From Aotearoamyces nothofagi (taxonomy: Eukaryota; Ascomycota; Leotiomycetes; Leotiales; Tympanidaceae): a DNA stretch of 64,000 nucleotides. The stretch lies in contig JADDTR010000017.1 of the NCBI GenBank assembly GCA_015345905.1, positions 62,001-126,000 on the forward strand, written 5' to 3'. The position numbers and the translations under genes were made by a program. Below the pieces are notes generated by a model that had not been told where the DNA came from, did not search any database, and was given only the letters and a program-made list of their open reading frames with translations. Shown here one piece after another: positions 22,096 through 34,033 of the stretch; position 1 is the first letter of the stretch, and every line of letters begins with the position of its first letter.

Positions 22096-23070
22096 TAATT
22101 CTTAGTGTTGGCCGGCCTGTAACAAATAAGAATAAAGCAGATCATCTCGTTCCAGAAATGAAAAAAAATGCATCCCATTCCGTAAGCGGTTCTGGAGCTT
22201 ACAAAGTGAGGCCGTTGTCTCAATGGTATGATTGGGCATTCAGTGTATCGTATTATCCGCAAAGACGTTGCATGATTGCAAGGCTCTACCATTGATACTT
22301 TGGCAGTTCAAATGATGTTGAAGCTTGTGAAGAGGAAAAGAAGTGTGTATGCAGCTTACAAATTTAGGTGATCAGCCTCGAATTCGGTTGTCCCCAGCCG
22401 CACACAGCATGCTGGCAGCTGAGGCAGTGACCGTCAATCGCCCGTCTTCGACCGCAAACATGATTTGTTTTGCAAAGGAAGCCGAGCAGGTGATGAAATA
22501 TAACAATAAAAGCATATATGATCTCTCTATTCAGTGTTTACCATAGCCTGTTGAGGCAGGTATCAGTAAGCACGGCTTGGTGAAACAGCCTTTCCGGGAA
22601 TCGGCACTTACTGTACGCCCGAAAGAGCGAGGATGCGGGTGGTGGAGGACCCAACAACCATATTAATAAGTCCAAACAAACGATGTTGCGATACATAAGA
22701 CCTGCCGTTCCTCAAAAATAGCCTTTCAAGTGTTTCAAGACCAATTCTCTTCAAAGAATTCTCTACAAAGGACTGTCGCGTTACCTCTCGCCGAGTCAGT
22801 CTGGGCCAGAACCTGTTAGGACGATTGACCTTACATATCACAACTCCCTGGGTCGGCGTTAAGATCAATAATCCCGAGCAAGTTCAGCGCCACACTGCGA
22901 ACGTCGGAATCAAAGGCGCAAAGCTCGTGAATAAAGAGTCCTGTGGCCTCGAGGATATCTCTATTTGTCCTTCGAGCTCTGAACCCCAATCTCGATATCT
23001 CAAATCATCGTTGGGCAGTGATTCTCAGTGATTCTCAGTGCCACAGCCGCGGATCACTTACGGGGCCACA
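22096..23070. other. Intergenic, AIM24 3' flank and MFS promoter
   Basis: 975 bp with no supported gene. A short direct repeat of CAGTGATTCT lies at about 23018-23038 immediately upstream of the MFS start. Confidence 0.6.
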
Positions 23071-24574
23071 ATGACGGCCTCTCACGTGCCTTTATCAAAG
23101 GCGTCAACAATAGATAAGGAACAACCCTCAGAAAATGGAGACGTCTTGCCATACAATGATGCTACTATCTCGCGGCCTTCCTTTGAGCGCATTCCTTCGC
23201 AAAATAAGGAGACCGAGGCAAACATCTTTCCAGAAGCGGAAGTTACTGCTAGAGCAGACATTGAGAAGGGCAGTGAGGGACCAAAGGGCCAGGCAGCTCC
23301 TGGAGGATTCAGCCCAGCAGAATTTCCAGATGGCGGTCTTGAAGCATGGTTGGTGGTATGCGGAGCATTCGCTTGTATGTTCTGTAGTTTCGGATGGATC
23401 AATTGTATCGGTGTGTTCCAGGACTACTACCAAACAGAATTACTCAGCCAGTACAGCCCAAGCACGGTCTCGTGGATCACATCGATGGAAACGTTCATGA
23501 TGTTCTCTGGCGGTCCAGTCTTCGGGAAAGTCTTTGATAATTATGGTCCGAGGTACATGCTGCTGGGGGGTTCCATTGCCCATGTCTTCGGTCTCATGAT
23601 GACTTCTCTATCTACGCAATACTATCAAATCCTTCTTGCTCAAGGAGTCTGCAGTTCACTTGGTGCAAGCGCCGTCTTCTATTCGGCTATGAGTTCAGTT
23701 AGCACTTGGTTTTTCAAAAATCGAGCAACAGCATTTGGCATCATGGCGTCCGGCTCCTCACTTGGGGGTGTCATATTTCCCATCGTGGTCTCGCAACTTA
23801 TCCCAAAGATTGGGTTTCCATGGTCGATGCGAGTCTGCGCTTTCATGATCCTTGGCTTGCTGATTATAGCCAATCTGACAGTCAAGTCAAGGCTCCCGCC
23901 TCGACCCAGACCTGTTACTATTTCAGAATACGTCAATCCATTGAGAGAGCCCCCGTTCGCACTTGTCTGCGCAGCCAGCTTCATGTTCTTCTTTGGCACC
24001 TTTTTACCTTTTAATTATATCATTCTTCAGGCCCAAGCGAATGGAATGTCTGTTCATTTGTCCAACTATCTCATTCCGATCCTCAACGCATCTAGGTAAG
24101 CGTTATTCAATACTTCCATAATAAATAATTTACTAATTTGCGCCTAGCATCTTTGGGAGGATCCTGCCAGGATTTATTGGGGACCGTGTCGGCCGCTTCA
24201 ATGTCATGATTGTAACCTGTGGCTTCTCTGCTATTATAGTATTGGCCCTTTGGCTCCCATCCGCTAGCAATGCTCCAATCATCGTATTTGCTGTTTTGTA
24301 CGGATTTTCATCCGGAGCTTTCGTCTCAATGGCCCCTTCGCTCGTTGCTCAGATTTCGGATATCCGTCAAATTGGAGTCCGAAATGGCACCGTTTTTGCC
24401 ATCGTTTCGATTGCCGCTCTCACTGGCAACCCGATCGGTGGCGCTCTTGTCACGAAAGATAATGGCAAGTTCCAATATCTGCAAATATTTTGCGGTCTTG
24501 CAATGGTATTTGGCACCTCACTGTTCATCGCCAGTCGTTGGGTGCAAGTAGGGTTCAAGTTAAAGAAGATTTGA
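23071..24574 (+). CDS. MFS transporter, monocarboxylate-porter-like (MCT family)
   Basis: Two exons, 23071..24095 and 24148..24574, joined by a 52-bp intron (GTAAGC...CCTAG) in phase 2, giving 483 aa. A polar cytosolic N-terminus of about 95 residues ends in [16 protein letters not shown], the typical start of helix 1 in fungal MCT-like permeases. Twelve membrane helices can be drawn. Between helices 2 and 3 is [17 protein letters not shown], the MFS motif A region, and [19 protein letters not shown] after the splice repeats it in the second half. Family members move monocarboxylates, riboflavin or unknown metabolites; the sequence does not reveal the substrate. No pathway genes adjoin it. 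Confidence 0.9.
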
Positions 24575-25254
24575 GAGGCTAGGATTATGAAGGGGCTTTG
24601 TTGGGAGTATATGATGGGCAACGCCGCCTGGTTTTACTACTACTAATTTCTATGATGGATTATAAATAATGAATGGGCAACCATATACCTTTGTATAAGG
24701 GCTAAAGGAATTCATACAATAGAGACCCCATTATCTTCTGCAATAGCATAGCATCCGTCCCTGCGTATAATGTCACATTAATAATTCTATGTCCCTCGTA
24801 TTGAACAGTATTCTAATTGTAGTCTTCAAGGGCTATGAGATGCGTGATAGAGCTCTTTATCGGGATTTGAATTGCTGCCTTCAATCGTAGGCATAATACC
24901 TACTGTGCAAACAGTGCAAACTAATACGTCAATTAAGGGTATTATTGCTACAAAGCTCCATGCAATTACGCCTTTGCTGAGCTTATTTCTCCTTAAAGGT
25001 ATGTAAATCGCGAATCTTGACAACTCTTAAAGTCTCCCTTTAGTGACTCATATAAGAGATCCGAGCTATTTGCGGTGCTGACCTACACACAGCCAATTCC
25101 ATAGCTTCTACCTCGCCAGCTTTACAATCGACCTTGCTTATCGATAGCACCCCTCCTTTCAAAACCAAGTTTGTTCTACTGGATAGAAGATGGCATGAAA
25201 TTTGGCTCCAGCAGGTATATGATGCTTTGCTAGGTTAGGGGACGGATCTTAAGG
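24575..25254. other. Intergenic, MFS 3' flank and Atm1 promoter
   Basis: 680 bp of AT-rich DNA, no supported gene. Confidence 0.65.
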
Positions 25255-27472
25255 ATGATAATACGGGCCTTGCACCGAGCTTCGTGCTTGGCTGCAAGAG
25301 CTCCACTACGGAGTTCACGGCCATGGGCTCGTCAAGACCTCGCGAAACGCGTTTTCACGAGCTCGTGTAGAGCTTTGAAGGACGATTTGAAGCAATCCAA
25401 GATTCAAAATGTCATTCCTGGCTCGCGTTCTGGAGAGGTATCGCCTGGTGCAAAGCCCGAGGCTGCCGGAAAGTCTACAACACACGCACCAGTAGCAGCC
25501 CGCAAAGACCCCTTAGCTCTCGCAGACAAGACAAACAATGAGCAGAGGAAGGCGGATTGGGCGATAATGAAAGAGATGGCACGATATCTATGGCCGAAGG
25601 ATGGCTTTAGCACGAAGGTCCGAGTTGGGTTGTCACTAGGTCTCCTAGTAGGCGCCAAGGTCCTAAATGTGCAGGTGCCATTCTACTTCAAGAGCATTGT
25701 TGATTCTATGAATGTTGATTTTGTTGCTGTTGGCGGTACTGCCGCGACAGTTGCTGGATCATTGATACTGGCATACGGTCTCACCAGAGTTGGAGCTACG
25801 CTCTTCCAAGAGCTGCGAAATGCCGTCTTTGCGAGTGTTGCCCAGAAGGCTATTCGAAAAGTAGCCTGCAATGTCTTCGATCATCTCTTACAGCTGGATC
25901 TGAACTTCCACCTAACCAAGCAAACGGGTGGTTTGACAAGGGCAATCGACCGTGGTACCAAGGGAATCAGCTTCCTTCTTACATCTATGGTTCTCCATAT
26001 CATACCTACCGCATTTGAAATCTCTATGGTATGTGGTCTCTTGACATACCACTACGGAGCCAAGTTTGCTGCAATCACGGCCCTGACAATGGTTGGATAC
26101 ACGGCTTTCACCATCTGGACGACGGCATGGAGGACGAAATTCAGAAGGCAAGCAAATGCTGCTGATAATAAAGGCTCCACTGTGGCCGTCGATTCCTTAA
26201 TCAACTACGAAGCGGTCAAGTATTTCAATAACGAAAAATATGAGGTTGGAAGATACGACAATGCCTTGAAGGATTATGAGAAATCGTCGATCAAGGTGGC
26301 AACCTCGTTAGCCTTCCTGAACGCAGGTCAAAATCTCATCTTCACATCGGCCATGACTGGGATGATGTATCTTGCTGCGAATGGCATTGTAAGCGGAAGC
26401 TTGACTGTCGGCGATCTTGTCATGGTCAATCAACTTGTGTTCCAACTCTCGGTCCCTCTCAACTTCTTGGGATCCGTCTATCGGGAACTGCGCCAATCAC
26501 TTCTTGATATGGAGACGCTGTTTAACTTGCAGAAGGTCAATGTCGGGATCAAGGAGAAGCCTGATGCGAAGCCACTGGAGCTAACCATGGGTGGCGAAAT
26601 CAGGTTTGAAAACGTTACTTTTGGCTATAGTAAAGAACGGCCTATTCTCCAGAATCTCACTTTGACAATTCCCGCGGGCAAGAAGGTAGCTGTAGTAGGG
26701 CCTAGTGGATGTGGAAAGTCGACGCTCCTGAGGCTGCTCTTCCGCTTTTACGATGTTCAAAAGGGAAGAATCCTCATTGATGGGCAGGACATTCGAGATG
26801 TCAAGCTCGAGTCTCTACGGAAGGCTATCGGAGTGGTGCCGCAGGACACACCACTCTTCAACGACACGATTGAGCACAATATTCGATACGGAGATCTAAG
26901 CGCTCCGCACGAGAAAGTCATTGCGGCAGCGAAAAGAGCGAGGATACATGATACTATCGTCACCCAATTCCCTAAGGGATATCAGACAATGGTTGGTGAG
27001 AGAGGCATGATGATCTCAGGTGGTGAGAAGCAACGTCTGGCAGTGTCCAGGCTAATCTTGAAGGACCCACCATTGCTCTTCTTCGACGAAGCTACATCGG
27101 CATTGGACACACATACCGAGCAGGCATTGATGAAAAACATCAACGGCATCCTGAGGGAGAAGGCTAGAACGAGTGTCTTCGTGGCACATAGACTAAGAAC
27201 GATCTACGACAGTGACAAGATCATTGTACTGAAGGAAGGGAAGGTGGCAGAGAGTGGAACACACAGTGATCTGATCGATACCGGAGGGCTCTATTCCGAG
27301 CTCTGGAGTGGTGAGTACTTGCATGGCCCTCGTACTCTTCGGCCGCTAACATGTTGCAGCGCAGGAGACGCGCTTCAGGGACGGGGTGTCGGAACGCGAG
27401 GTGTCTGTTGACTCTGACGGAGAGGGAGACGCGGAGATGCCTCTTCCGAAGGAGACGGAGGAGAGGAAGTAG
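25255..27472 (+). CDS. ATM1: Mitochondrial ABC half-transporter Atm1 (ABCB7 type)
   Basis: Two exons, 25255..27310 and 27360..27472, with a 49-bp intron close to the 3' end, giving 722 aa. A basic presequence ([21 protein letters not shown]) targets mitochondria. One six-helix membrane domain (about 120-420) precedes one nucleotide-binding domain: Walker [10 protein letters not shown] (482-490), signature ISGGEKQR (587-594), Walker B LLFFDEA (607-613), H-loop His at 645. This order is that of the Atm1/ABCB7 exporters of the inner membrane, which export a glutathione-dependent sulfur or Fe-S precursor needed for cytosolic Fe-S proteins. Splicing replaces a cysteine-containing read-through tail with an acidic C-terminus ([19 protein letters not shown] and onward). 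[12 protein letters not shown]-like residues around the glutathione site region ([12 protein letters not shown]) are present. Confidence 0.95.
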
Positions 27473-27872
27473 GAGGCAGGGTCCACAATACAACAATACA
27501 ACAATATAGCAATGTACAATGCACTAGGGCGAAATGCAACGCACGGTACAGTGTATAGTATAGTATGATATAGTATAAGTGTAGTGTAGTTGGTGTAGGG
27601 ACGCAGCTCAATCTAGGCGGTGGTGACCCAAGGCATACCCGGCCGAGCAGAGTTCAGTGCAGTGAGTGTCGGAAGAATGGACGATCAACAGCATAACGGC
27701 ATAACGGCAGATAAACATAGACGAGAGCATGACAGTGACACGGTAGACGACGGTCTCTGGCAGGTTTCAGCGTGATGGTGGCGGGGCCAGGCAGTGAGTG
27801 CACGGTGGGCCGGATGAGGTTCTTCCTGCCTACAGGGCCTGGCACGTTTCAGTAGTTGGGCACGAGATTCCT

Positions 27873-27911
27873 GCGGGCGGGGCGGGGGGGCACGGGCACG
27901 GGCACGGGCAC
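27873..27911 (+). repeat. G-rich tract with (GGGCAC)n, quadruplex-capable
   Basis: GCGGGCGGGGCGGGGGGG is followed by four GGGCAC units, giving at least five runs of three or more G with loops of one to three bases. Confidence 0.8.
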
Positions 27912-28842
27912 GTGGACATACAGCAGATAACAGTGAGCGAGCGGGTGAGTGAGCCTGTGAGTGGCACGTGAGTGGGTGGGTAACAGGGTGGCTGGGGTTA
28001 GGAGTGGACTGGAGTGGAGTGGGCTATATAGGACAGTGCAATGCCATACTGTACTATGCTATGCCATGCTATGCGACGGTATAATATGCGACGGTATAGT
28101 ACTGCTCGGTCCAGCGTGCATCGGTGGGATGGCGTACAGGGCACAGGTCAGTAGAGGACAGTGAGTACAGTGAGTACAGGGCAGTAGAGGGCAGCAGAGT
28201 AGAGTACAGCAGAGTACAGGCAGAGTACAGTGGGGAGCGGAGGACAGGACCTGTCGGCGCATACACCCAGCATTCCGGGTCTTCTGGGCCCACTGTGCAG
28301 CGCAGTGCAGTGCAGTACTGTTGCTACTACTATACTGTGACTGCTACTCGGCATACTATACTCCTACTGCTACCATTCACTGCGCTGCGCTGCGACTGTG
28401 ACTGCGACTGCGACTGCTTTACTGTGCTGCTGTACCTGCACGCGTCCCAGAGGATGCTCGGCACCGCCAGGCACCGCCAGGTACCAACCAGCACGCCAGC
28501 ACGCAAGCACGCCAACACGCCGGCACCTTCACGGCCCTGGCGGCCTGCGACTCACGCCACTCCGTCCCTCCGTCCCCTCCGTCCCCTCCGTCCCGCGCTT
28601 ACGGCCCCTCCCTCTTCTCTTCCCTCTTCTCTTCCCTCCCTCTCTCTCTCTCTCTCCATCTCTCCATCTCTCGGCGCACTTCTGTACATGGATAGGCCGT
28701 TTGCACCGCACTGGCACTGGCATGCCAGGTACACCAGCGTTGTCAGCACTGCCCAGCACAGCACACGTGCAAGTACGCTCGCACGATATATATCATATCA
28801 GTAGAGTAGGGCCGTGGTGGTGCGGCCAGGCGTAGCGTAGCA

Positions 28843-28940
28843 ACTTCCACTCCCGCTCCACTTCTACTGCTGCTTCCACTTCCACTGCTGCTTCCACTTC
28901 TACTCCCACTGCTGCTCCACTCCCACTCCCTCTCCCGCCA
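28843..28940. repeat. CCACTTCCACTGCT-type degenerate pyrimidine repeat
   Basis: Imperfect CTTCCACT and CTGCTGCT units for about 100 bp. Confidence 0.75.
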
Positions 28941-29082
28941 TCTCTCCCACCATCTCCACCTCCCTGCCTACTCGGTACGTTTCCAGAACGTGTGGGTGGG
29001 GAAGTGGTGCTGCTGCTGGTGCTGCTCCTGCTGCTGCTGTTGCTGCTCCCTGCCAGTACCTGCAGGACTCGGACGGAGCAGC

Positions 29083-29110
29083 TCCTGTCCTGTCCTGTCC
29101 TGTCCTGTCC
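29083..29110. repeat. (CCTGT)n pentanucleotide tract
   Basis: About five copies of CCTGT. Confidence 0.85.
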
Positions 29111-29735
29111 AGCCCGGTCCTGTACGGTAACCAACTGGCTGCTTTGCTGCCTCCCTGCCTCCCTGATCGGGCAGGATGGCACGGATCGCGAGCGGCCGTC
29201 TTCCCACTTCTCTTTCCGTGCCGGTAATCCTTTATTATTCCACGACCCTTCTTCCCTTTTCCTTTTTCCCTCTCCCCCCTCCCACTCTCTGCCTCTCTCT
29301 TCCTCTTTCTTTACTCCCTATTGCGCAGCAGGACGACGGTTTCGCCCAAAGATACGTGCAGCCTCACTCAACTGCAAGTAGGCTTCATTGCTCGGCGCGG
29401 TTGACATAGCACGCAGCACATCCTCCGATCGCCGGCTGGCACATCACACAATACGTCCTCGAAATCACCTGTTTCTCGGACATCTCCCTAAGGGGCCATA
29501 CGACGATTTGTTCGGTCAATAAAACAAACTTAAAGCTCGATTGATAACCCTCCATTGCGACTCGGATCGATTCCTCGACTTTACCTGCAAGGATATATTC
29601 CTCGTCAACGGCCACAATCCTCTCCAGGATCTCGCAACTCCCTCCGACCGCAAACCGCAATCGCCAGCCTCCTATTACCCCGCAGCCACAACCACACCAC
29701 ATCACGCAGCCGCAACCGCAACCGCGACCGCAACC

Positions 29736-30095
29736 ATGGGCAGTTCTCTCATGGACCTCATCCAGGCCAAATTCGAGCTTTTCCGTCTCGAGCAGCGCTA
29801 CACAAAGCGTCGTAACCGCCGCAGCACATTCGTGTCGGGAGCACAATACGTCGATGGTGAATACATATATGCGCCCGCTTCAGCATCAAAGCGCCAATCC
29901 GTTGTACAATTCAGCTCGAGCGATTCGGACGATAGCAGCGCAGCGGGTAGTCCGTCGTCGAAGGACAAGGGAAGCTGGGGAAGAGGACGCTGGAGTAAGG
30001 CAGCCAGAGCGGAGAAGAGGAGGAGTGTGATGGTTACGGTTTCTGAGAGGGAGGTCAATTCCTGGGGCGAAGAAGAGGATAGATATAACAGGTAG
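29736..30095 (+). CDS. Small basic conserved-looking fungal protein, function unknown
   Basis: One exon, 119 aa. The ATG at 29736 sits in a strong context (CAACCATGG) after a CCGCAA-rich leader. The N-terminus MGSSLMDLIQAKFELFRLEQRY is an amphipathic helix followed by a basic patch (TKRRNRRSTF) and a VDGEYIY motif. A Ser/Asp run (SSSDSDDSSAAGS) and a basic C-terminal half come next. No signal peptide or membrane helix. I have the impression that related short proteins occur across Pezizomycotina, but I cannot name a function; nuclear or chromatin association would be a guess from composition only. Confidence 0.7.
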   Translation: MGSSLMDLIQAKFELFRLEQRYTKRRNRRSTFVSGAQYVDGEYIYAPASASKRQSVVQFSSSDSDDSSAAGSPSSKDKGSWGRGRWSKAARAEKRRSVMVTVSEREVNSWGEEEDRYNR

Positions 30096-31082
30096 GAGGG
30101 CGTCTGCTTAGACGGGTTCAAAGCAGAGATACAGGATTATGAGTATGATGACGATTCTTTCTCCACGTAGGAGTGGGAGCGAGAAGGTTATGTCTTTATG
30201 ATTGGATGCTTTTGTCTATTCATGCTGCCATCGCATAGGGTATTATAGGCGTCTTTTGTTCTCACTCTTTCACGGTCGCCTGCGAGCTTACTTGCATATT
30301 AGATCAGATGGGCTAGAGTGTCCTATTCTTGTTTATACATTCGCTAGACAAATACAGCTTGTACCTACTCCTAAAGATATTATATTTCTCTGCTCAACTC
30401 TTGTCCATCAAACCGCTCTTTTAGTTTTCGGTCTTTGTTCTTTGTCCTAATACATGAGCGGAAAGTGCCGACTGTCAAAACAGATTCGTGTTTTGCAGTG
30501 AGCTCCTATTAGTATCCTTATAATATCGAGCACTTGGCTTCTAGTCGAACCCAGGTCATATCGGCTAGGCTGCACGGCGAGCAGGATCTAGGAAGACGGG
30601 AAGCAAAGGAACGATAAAAAGATGGACGATATAAGATGGATGATGAAAAGATGGAACGACAGACCATAAAACGGCCAAAAAAGAATACGATTCGTTCCCG
30701 GATCCCTGATTCCGGTTGTTGACTTGATAAGGATGAGCCTGTTGTTGCCTCAGAGTCTTATAGAATCAAGTGATGAAAGTCTCCATGCATCTAGAGGCGC
30801 TCTCGGCCACCATGCTTCATATTAGAATAGGGATGGAGGGAATTATAAACAGGTGTGGAACTTTGAGATCTGTTTATATATCACACCGGCTGGGGGATGA
30901 AGCTTTCATTCTCACTAACGTATCCTTCGTCGTCAATTCATGGGAACAAGGAGACGTTGTCTTTTCCTACTTTCGCAAGGATATCATATATTCCCACCAC
31001 GGAGAAAATGGACAGACAAATTAAATACCACTGCGAACCCGCTTCATAACAAACCCGCTGCATAGCAATCAAGTCATTGAAC
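30096..31082. other. Convergent 3' flanks, no gene seen
   Basis: 987 bp between two convergent genes. AT-rich, no protein-like frame. A GATGGA/AAGATGGA-rich stretch lies at about 30615-30660. Confidence 0.6.
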
Positions 31083-31700
31083 TTAAGCAACAGGCCTGAC
31101 CTTTCCAGTCTCAACCTCATAAACCCAGCCACTGATCTTGATCTTATCCGAGATCAACGGCGTCTCCTTCAGCAGAGCGACATCCTTCCTGACAGCATCC
31201 TCCACGACCGGGAAGGTCTGGAAATCCTTATTGAAGGTATCCAGAGCCTTGGTGGCCTCGGGGCCCAGGTTCTTCTCGACCAGGCCCTCTGCCACGGCGT
31301 TGTCGAAGATCAGCATGCCGCAGCCCGTGTGCTTGACCAGGATGATCTCCTCGGTACCGAGCAGCTGCTGCGAGATGACCAGGGAGCGGAGCGCGTCCCT
31401 AGCACTGCCGCCGGCGTTGCGGATGACATGCGCGTCTCCGAGCTCGATGCCGTATGCAGCTGCAGGATCGATACGAGCGTCCATGCAGGTCACTAACGCG
31501 CGGGTGTTCTTGTCAGCCGTTTCAGACGTAAGAGGCGGGGACGGCTACTGCCATTATCGCGGCTGCTGCTAGACGCGAGGGCACGTACCGACGGCATATT
31601 TCTTTCCGGGAGGCAGTGGGAGATGGCCCTTGGTGAAGGTCGAGGCATATTCTTTGTTCTTCGCAACAAAGTTCTCCTGGATCGGGCCTGGCTGAGACAT
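31083..31700 (-). CDS. Beta-class carbonic anhydrase, small clade-D-like form
   Basis: Two exons, 31700..31589 and 31492..31083, with a 96-bp intron, giving 173 aa. Zinc ligands are visible as C-x-D-x-R in TCMDARIDP (spanning just after the splice) and H-x2-C in HTGCGML. HVIRNAGGSARDALRSLVISQQLLGTEEIILVKHTGC is the usual core; in length and pattern it resembles the small clade D enzymes such as mycobacterial Rv1284 more than the plant-type longer forms. No mitochondrial presequence, so it is likely cytosolic. It hydrates CO2 to bicarbonate for carboxylation reactions and CO2 sensing. Exon 2 shows strong use of C- and G-ending codons, suggesting high expression. Confidence 0.93.
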
Positions 31701-31818
31701 GGTGGCGATGTAGCGTCGATGAGAAGGCTGTATAGGGGGGCGGGCCTTGATGGAACTGACTACGGTAAAGAAATCAAACCACAGTGAACGCACTCGGGCA
31801 CCTTGAGGGTTAGCCCGT

Positions 31819-31827
31819 CTTATATAG
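31819..31827 (-). promoter_or_regulatory. TATA box of the carbonic anhydrase gene
   Basis: Reads CTATATAAG on the minus strand, about 120 bp upstream of the start codon. A second TATATA lies at about 31840-31846. Confidence 0.55.
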
Positions 31828-33213
31828 AGTGGCAGACACATATATAGCCCCGGCGGCAACGGCAGCCACGGCAGCCACGATAGGAGACAATGGCTGGCAA
31901 TCCACGGTTATCGCAGCTCCCGGGGCCCCAATGATGGAAACAGCCCCTCTCGTGACGATCGATGGCACCCAAGCCTGATGACGCCATCACGAGCGAATAG
32001 AGCTGCTGGCCTCAAGCGCCATGGCGGATGGCATCATTTTAGGCGCATTGTAGCTTCTTCCATCGGGAGGAGAGATCGTCGCGTCTGGGGGCTGCTCACA
32101 GCCATTACCGTATCAGGCCTTCCATTGCCTCATAATGAGCTCGACGACGCTGTAGTCTTTCCTGTTGCGGAAAACAGATGTAGGCGCGGGCACCACCCGG
32201 AGCTTGCGGTTGGCACCCTTGCACCTTGACGCACGCCTGATAACGATAAGGCGTATACGGCGCTTGTCTCGCTTCCATTAGCCGCCGGTAACCAACCTAC
32301 CTCGTCACGTGCGTGTCTCCTACTCACTTCCTTACTTCATAAGACCAAATAAGCATTTGTCTCTAAAACAGTTGGCGGTGGTTCGGCGGGCAGGTAACCA
32401 ATCCTGCTCGGGCCTCACTTCTGGAAGTAATGAAACGAAAGCAATACCTTGACATCCCAGTGGCTTATAAACAAGTCACACTCGGTATACGCTCCTAGTT
32501 TCTTCCCTAGAGTTTATACTATTCTATAGTATACCTTGTTAATGGTTTCTTTTGCCACTCTGCTCCTTGCTTTCCTATTTTTTTTGTATTTTTTGATACC
32601 TTTTAGCGAGTGTTGTGGCTTCAAGCGAGGCCGTTGAGTGAATCCTCGGAGGTGCGTAGCCGTGCAACCGTGAGGAGGATCGATCACTTGCTTATTTTGC
32701 TTCACAAATAAATAGCCCGCCACATTTATATCAGGTCGTCATATCGGGTTCATCATCGGGTTGTTACTATGGAAGTTTCTACAAGAGCATGCACTCTCAG
32801 ATACCAGCTTTAGCTAAGGTCCTCTCATCGCTCTTCTTGTACTGATCCATCGGAATGGTTGTGTTGGTCAATCTTATACCACTGATGACCTAGCGCTCCC
32901 CGAACCAATTTATATGCAGAGCCAGGTCAGCGAGGTAGTCGTAGCTCAACATGCCTAAAACAGTAGAACTGTAAGTTCACTTCAAGCTTCCGCTCCAATA
33001 TAAAAGATATACTCCTGTCTCTTGCTTGCAGTTTCTGGATATCAGTAAGCTATAGTTTTAGAATAATATGAGCATCACCATTGCCATTCAAGGATACTAT
33101 ATACTGAGGCAAAATGTTGTCGCTGAAAACCAGGAAGCAATGTTGCTGTTGCTATTGCTGGAGCCTACATAAACGACAAGGACTTGAACAGCAGCAAGAG
33201 AACCGATGCTGAC

Positions 33214-33300
33214 AGGAAAGCCAACGATAGGAAAAGCCAACGATAGGAAAAGCCAACGATAGGAAAAGCCAACGATAGGAAAAGCCAACGATAGGAAACC
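33214..33300. repeat. 16-bp minisatellite AGGAAAAGCCAACGAT
   Basis: One 15-bp and four 16-bp copies, identical apart from one missing A, plus a partial unit. Because 16 is not a multiple of three, the copies cycle through all frames, which argues against coding. Confidence 0.92.
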
Positions 33301-33529
33301 AGACATGAAGTTGTCAGATGTTGCTTGTATCTCAGCACATCTGCTCTCTCAATACTCACTCTGTCTCCCTCGACGTCAACTCCGACATGAAAACCCCCGG
33401 CCTGAGTCTATCCTGATTGCAACCATCCCTCTCGTACCGTATCATCGCGTGGATACGATAGGTTAAGTAGAGCAGTCGTAGACAGCCAACTTTGCACGCG
33501 CCAGCCAAGTGAGAGATTCCAGATCCTAA

Positions 33530-33860
33530 CCCCCCCCCCCTTTCCGACCCCTATACCGAAGCGTCGATAACGGTTCTCCGGAGGGCTGCAACCATCAACC
33601 CCCCTCTCTCCCATCCAATCACCTCCCACCTCCCAAATCCCCGATCCCCGATCCCACCAGCCACGCAACCGCAGCACCCAACTCGGCCCCCCCCCCCTCC
33701 CAGCCGCAAGCACCGCCGCATCCGCACCGCCACCCGCGCGCGCGCGCGTTTCCCCGCCCGCCGAAACAAGCTTCCCCCCTCCCCACCCCTTCCCTCCCCT
33801 TCCCTTCCCAACATCCCACTTCCCACTTCCCACTTCCCGCTTTCCCGCTCGCGCACTCTC
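33530..33860. repeat. C-rich, pyrimidine-biased segment with C-runs and (CG)n
   Basis: C11 at about 33530-33540, C-tracts around 33680-33700, an alternating (CG)n run at about 33735-33748, and a nearly pure pyrimidine stretch at 33770-33845 with repeated CCCACTT. Confidence 0.85.
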
Positions 33861-33984
33861 GCACTTGCCCGCTGCGCCTGCACCTGCGCCGGCATGCCTG
33901 TTTCGTTTCAGGAGCGCGGGATTACGTATGCCGGATTGCGAATCTCCTGTATCCCTCCCTCCACCCCTATCTCGAGGGTGTCAA

Positions 33985-34033
33985 TCCACATCCACTTCCA
34001 CTTCCACTTCCACATCCACTTCTACATCCACTC
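33985..34033. repeat. (CCACTT)n / (CCACAT)n hexamer tract
   Basis: About eight TCCACx hexamer units with C/A substitutions. Confidence 0.8.

Larger units (their letters stand above)
27473..29735. other. Gene-free, simple-sequence-rich interval
   Basis: 2.26 kb between Atm1 and the next gene. It is a patchwork of GC-rich microsatellites with spurious open frames on both strands. The last 500 bp, rich in pyrimidine runs (29200-29330), probably form the promoter of the gene at 29736. No RNA gene was recognised. Confidence 0.6.

Noticed and set aside
18278-27472. Functional cluster of kinesin, AIM24, MFS and Atm1
   Set aside because: AIM24 and Atm1 are both mitochondrial, but the other two are unrelated and no shared regulation is visible; treated as ordinary neighbours.
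28124-28835. Overlapping frames of 145-226 codons
   Set aside because: Both follow repeats (GTACAG, GCGACT, CCGTCC) and mirror each other in other frames.
30530-30600. Possible tRNA T-arm (GGGTTCGA-like on the minus strand near 30550)
   Set aside because: The flanking bases do not form the T stem, acceptor stem or anticodon arm.
33097-33359. Repetitive hydrophobic frames (SYRWLFL and LAFPIVGF units) on the minus strand
   Set aside because: They are the 16-bp minisatellite read in successive frames, not a membrane protein.
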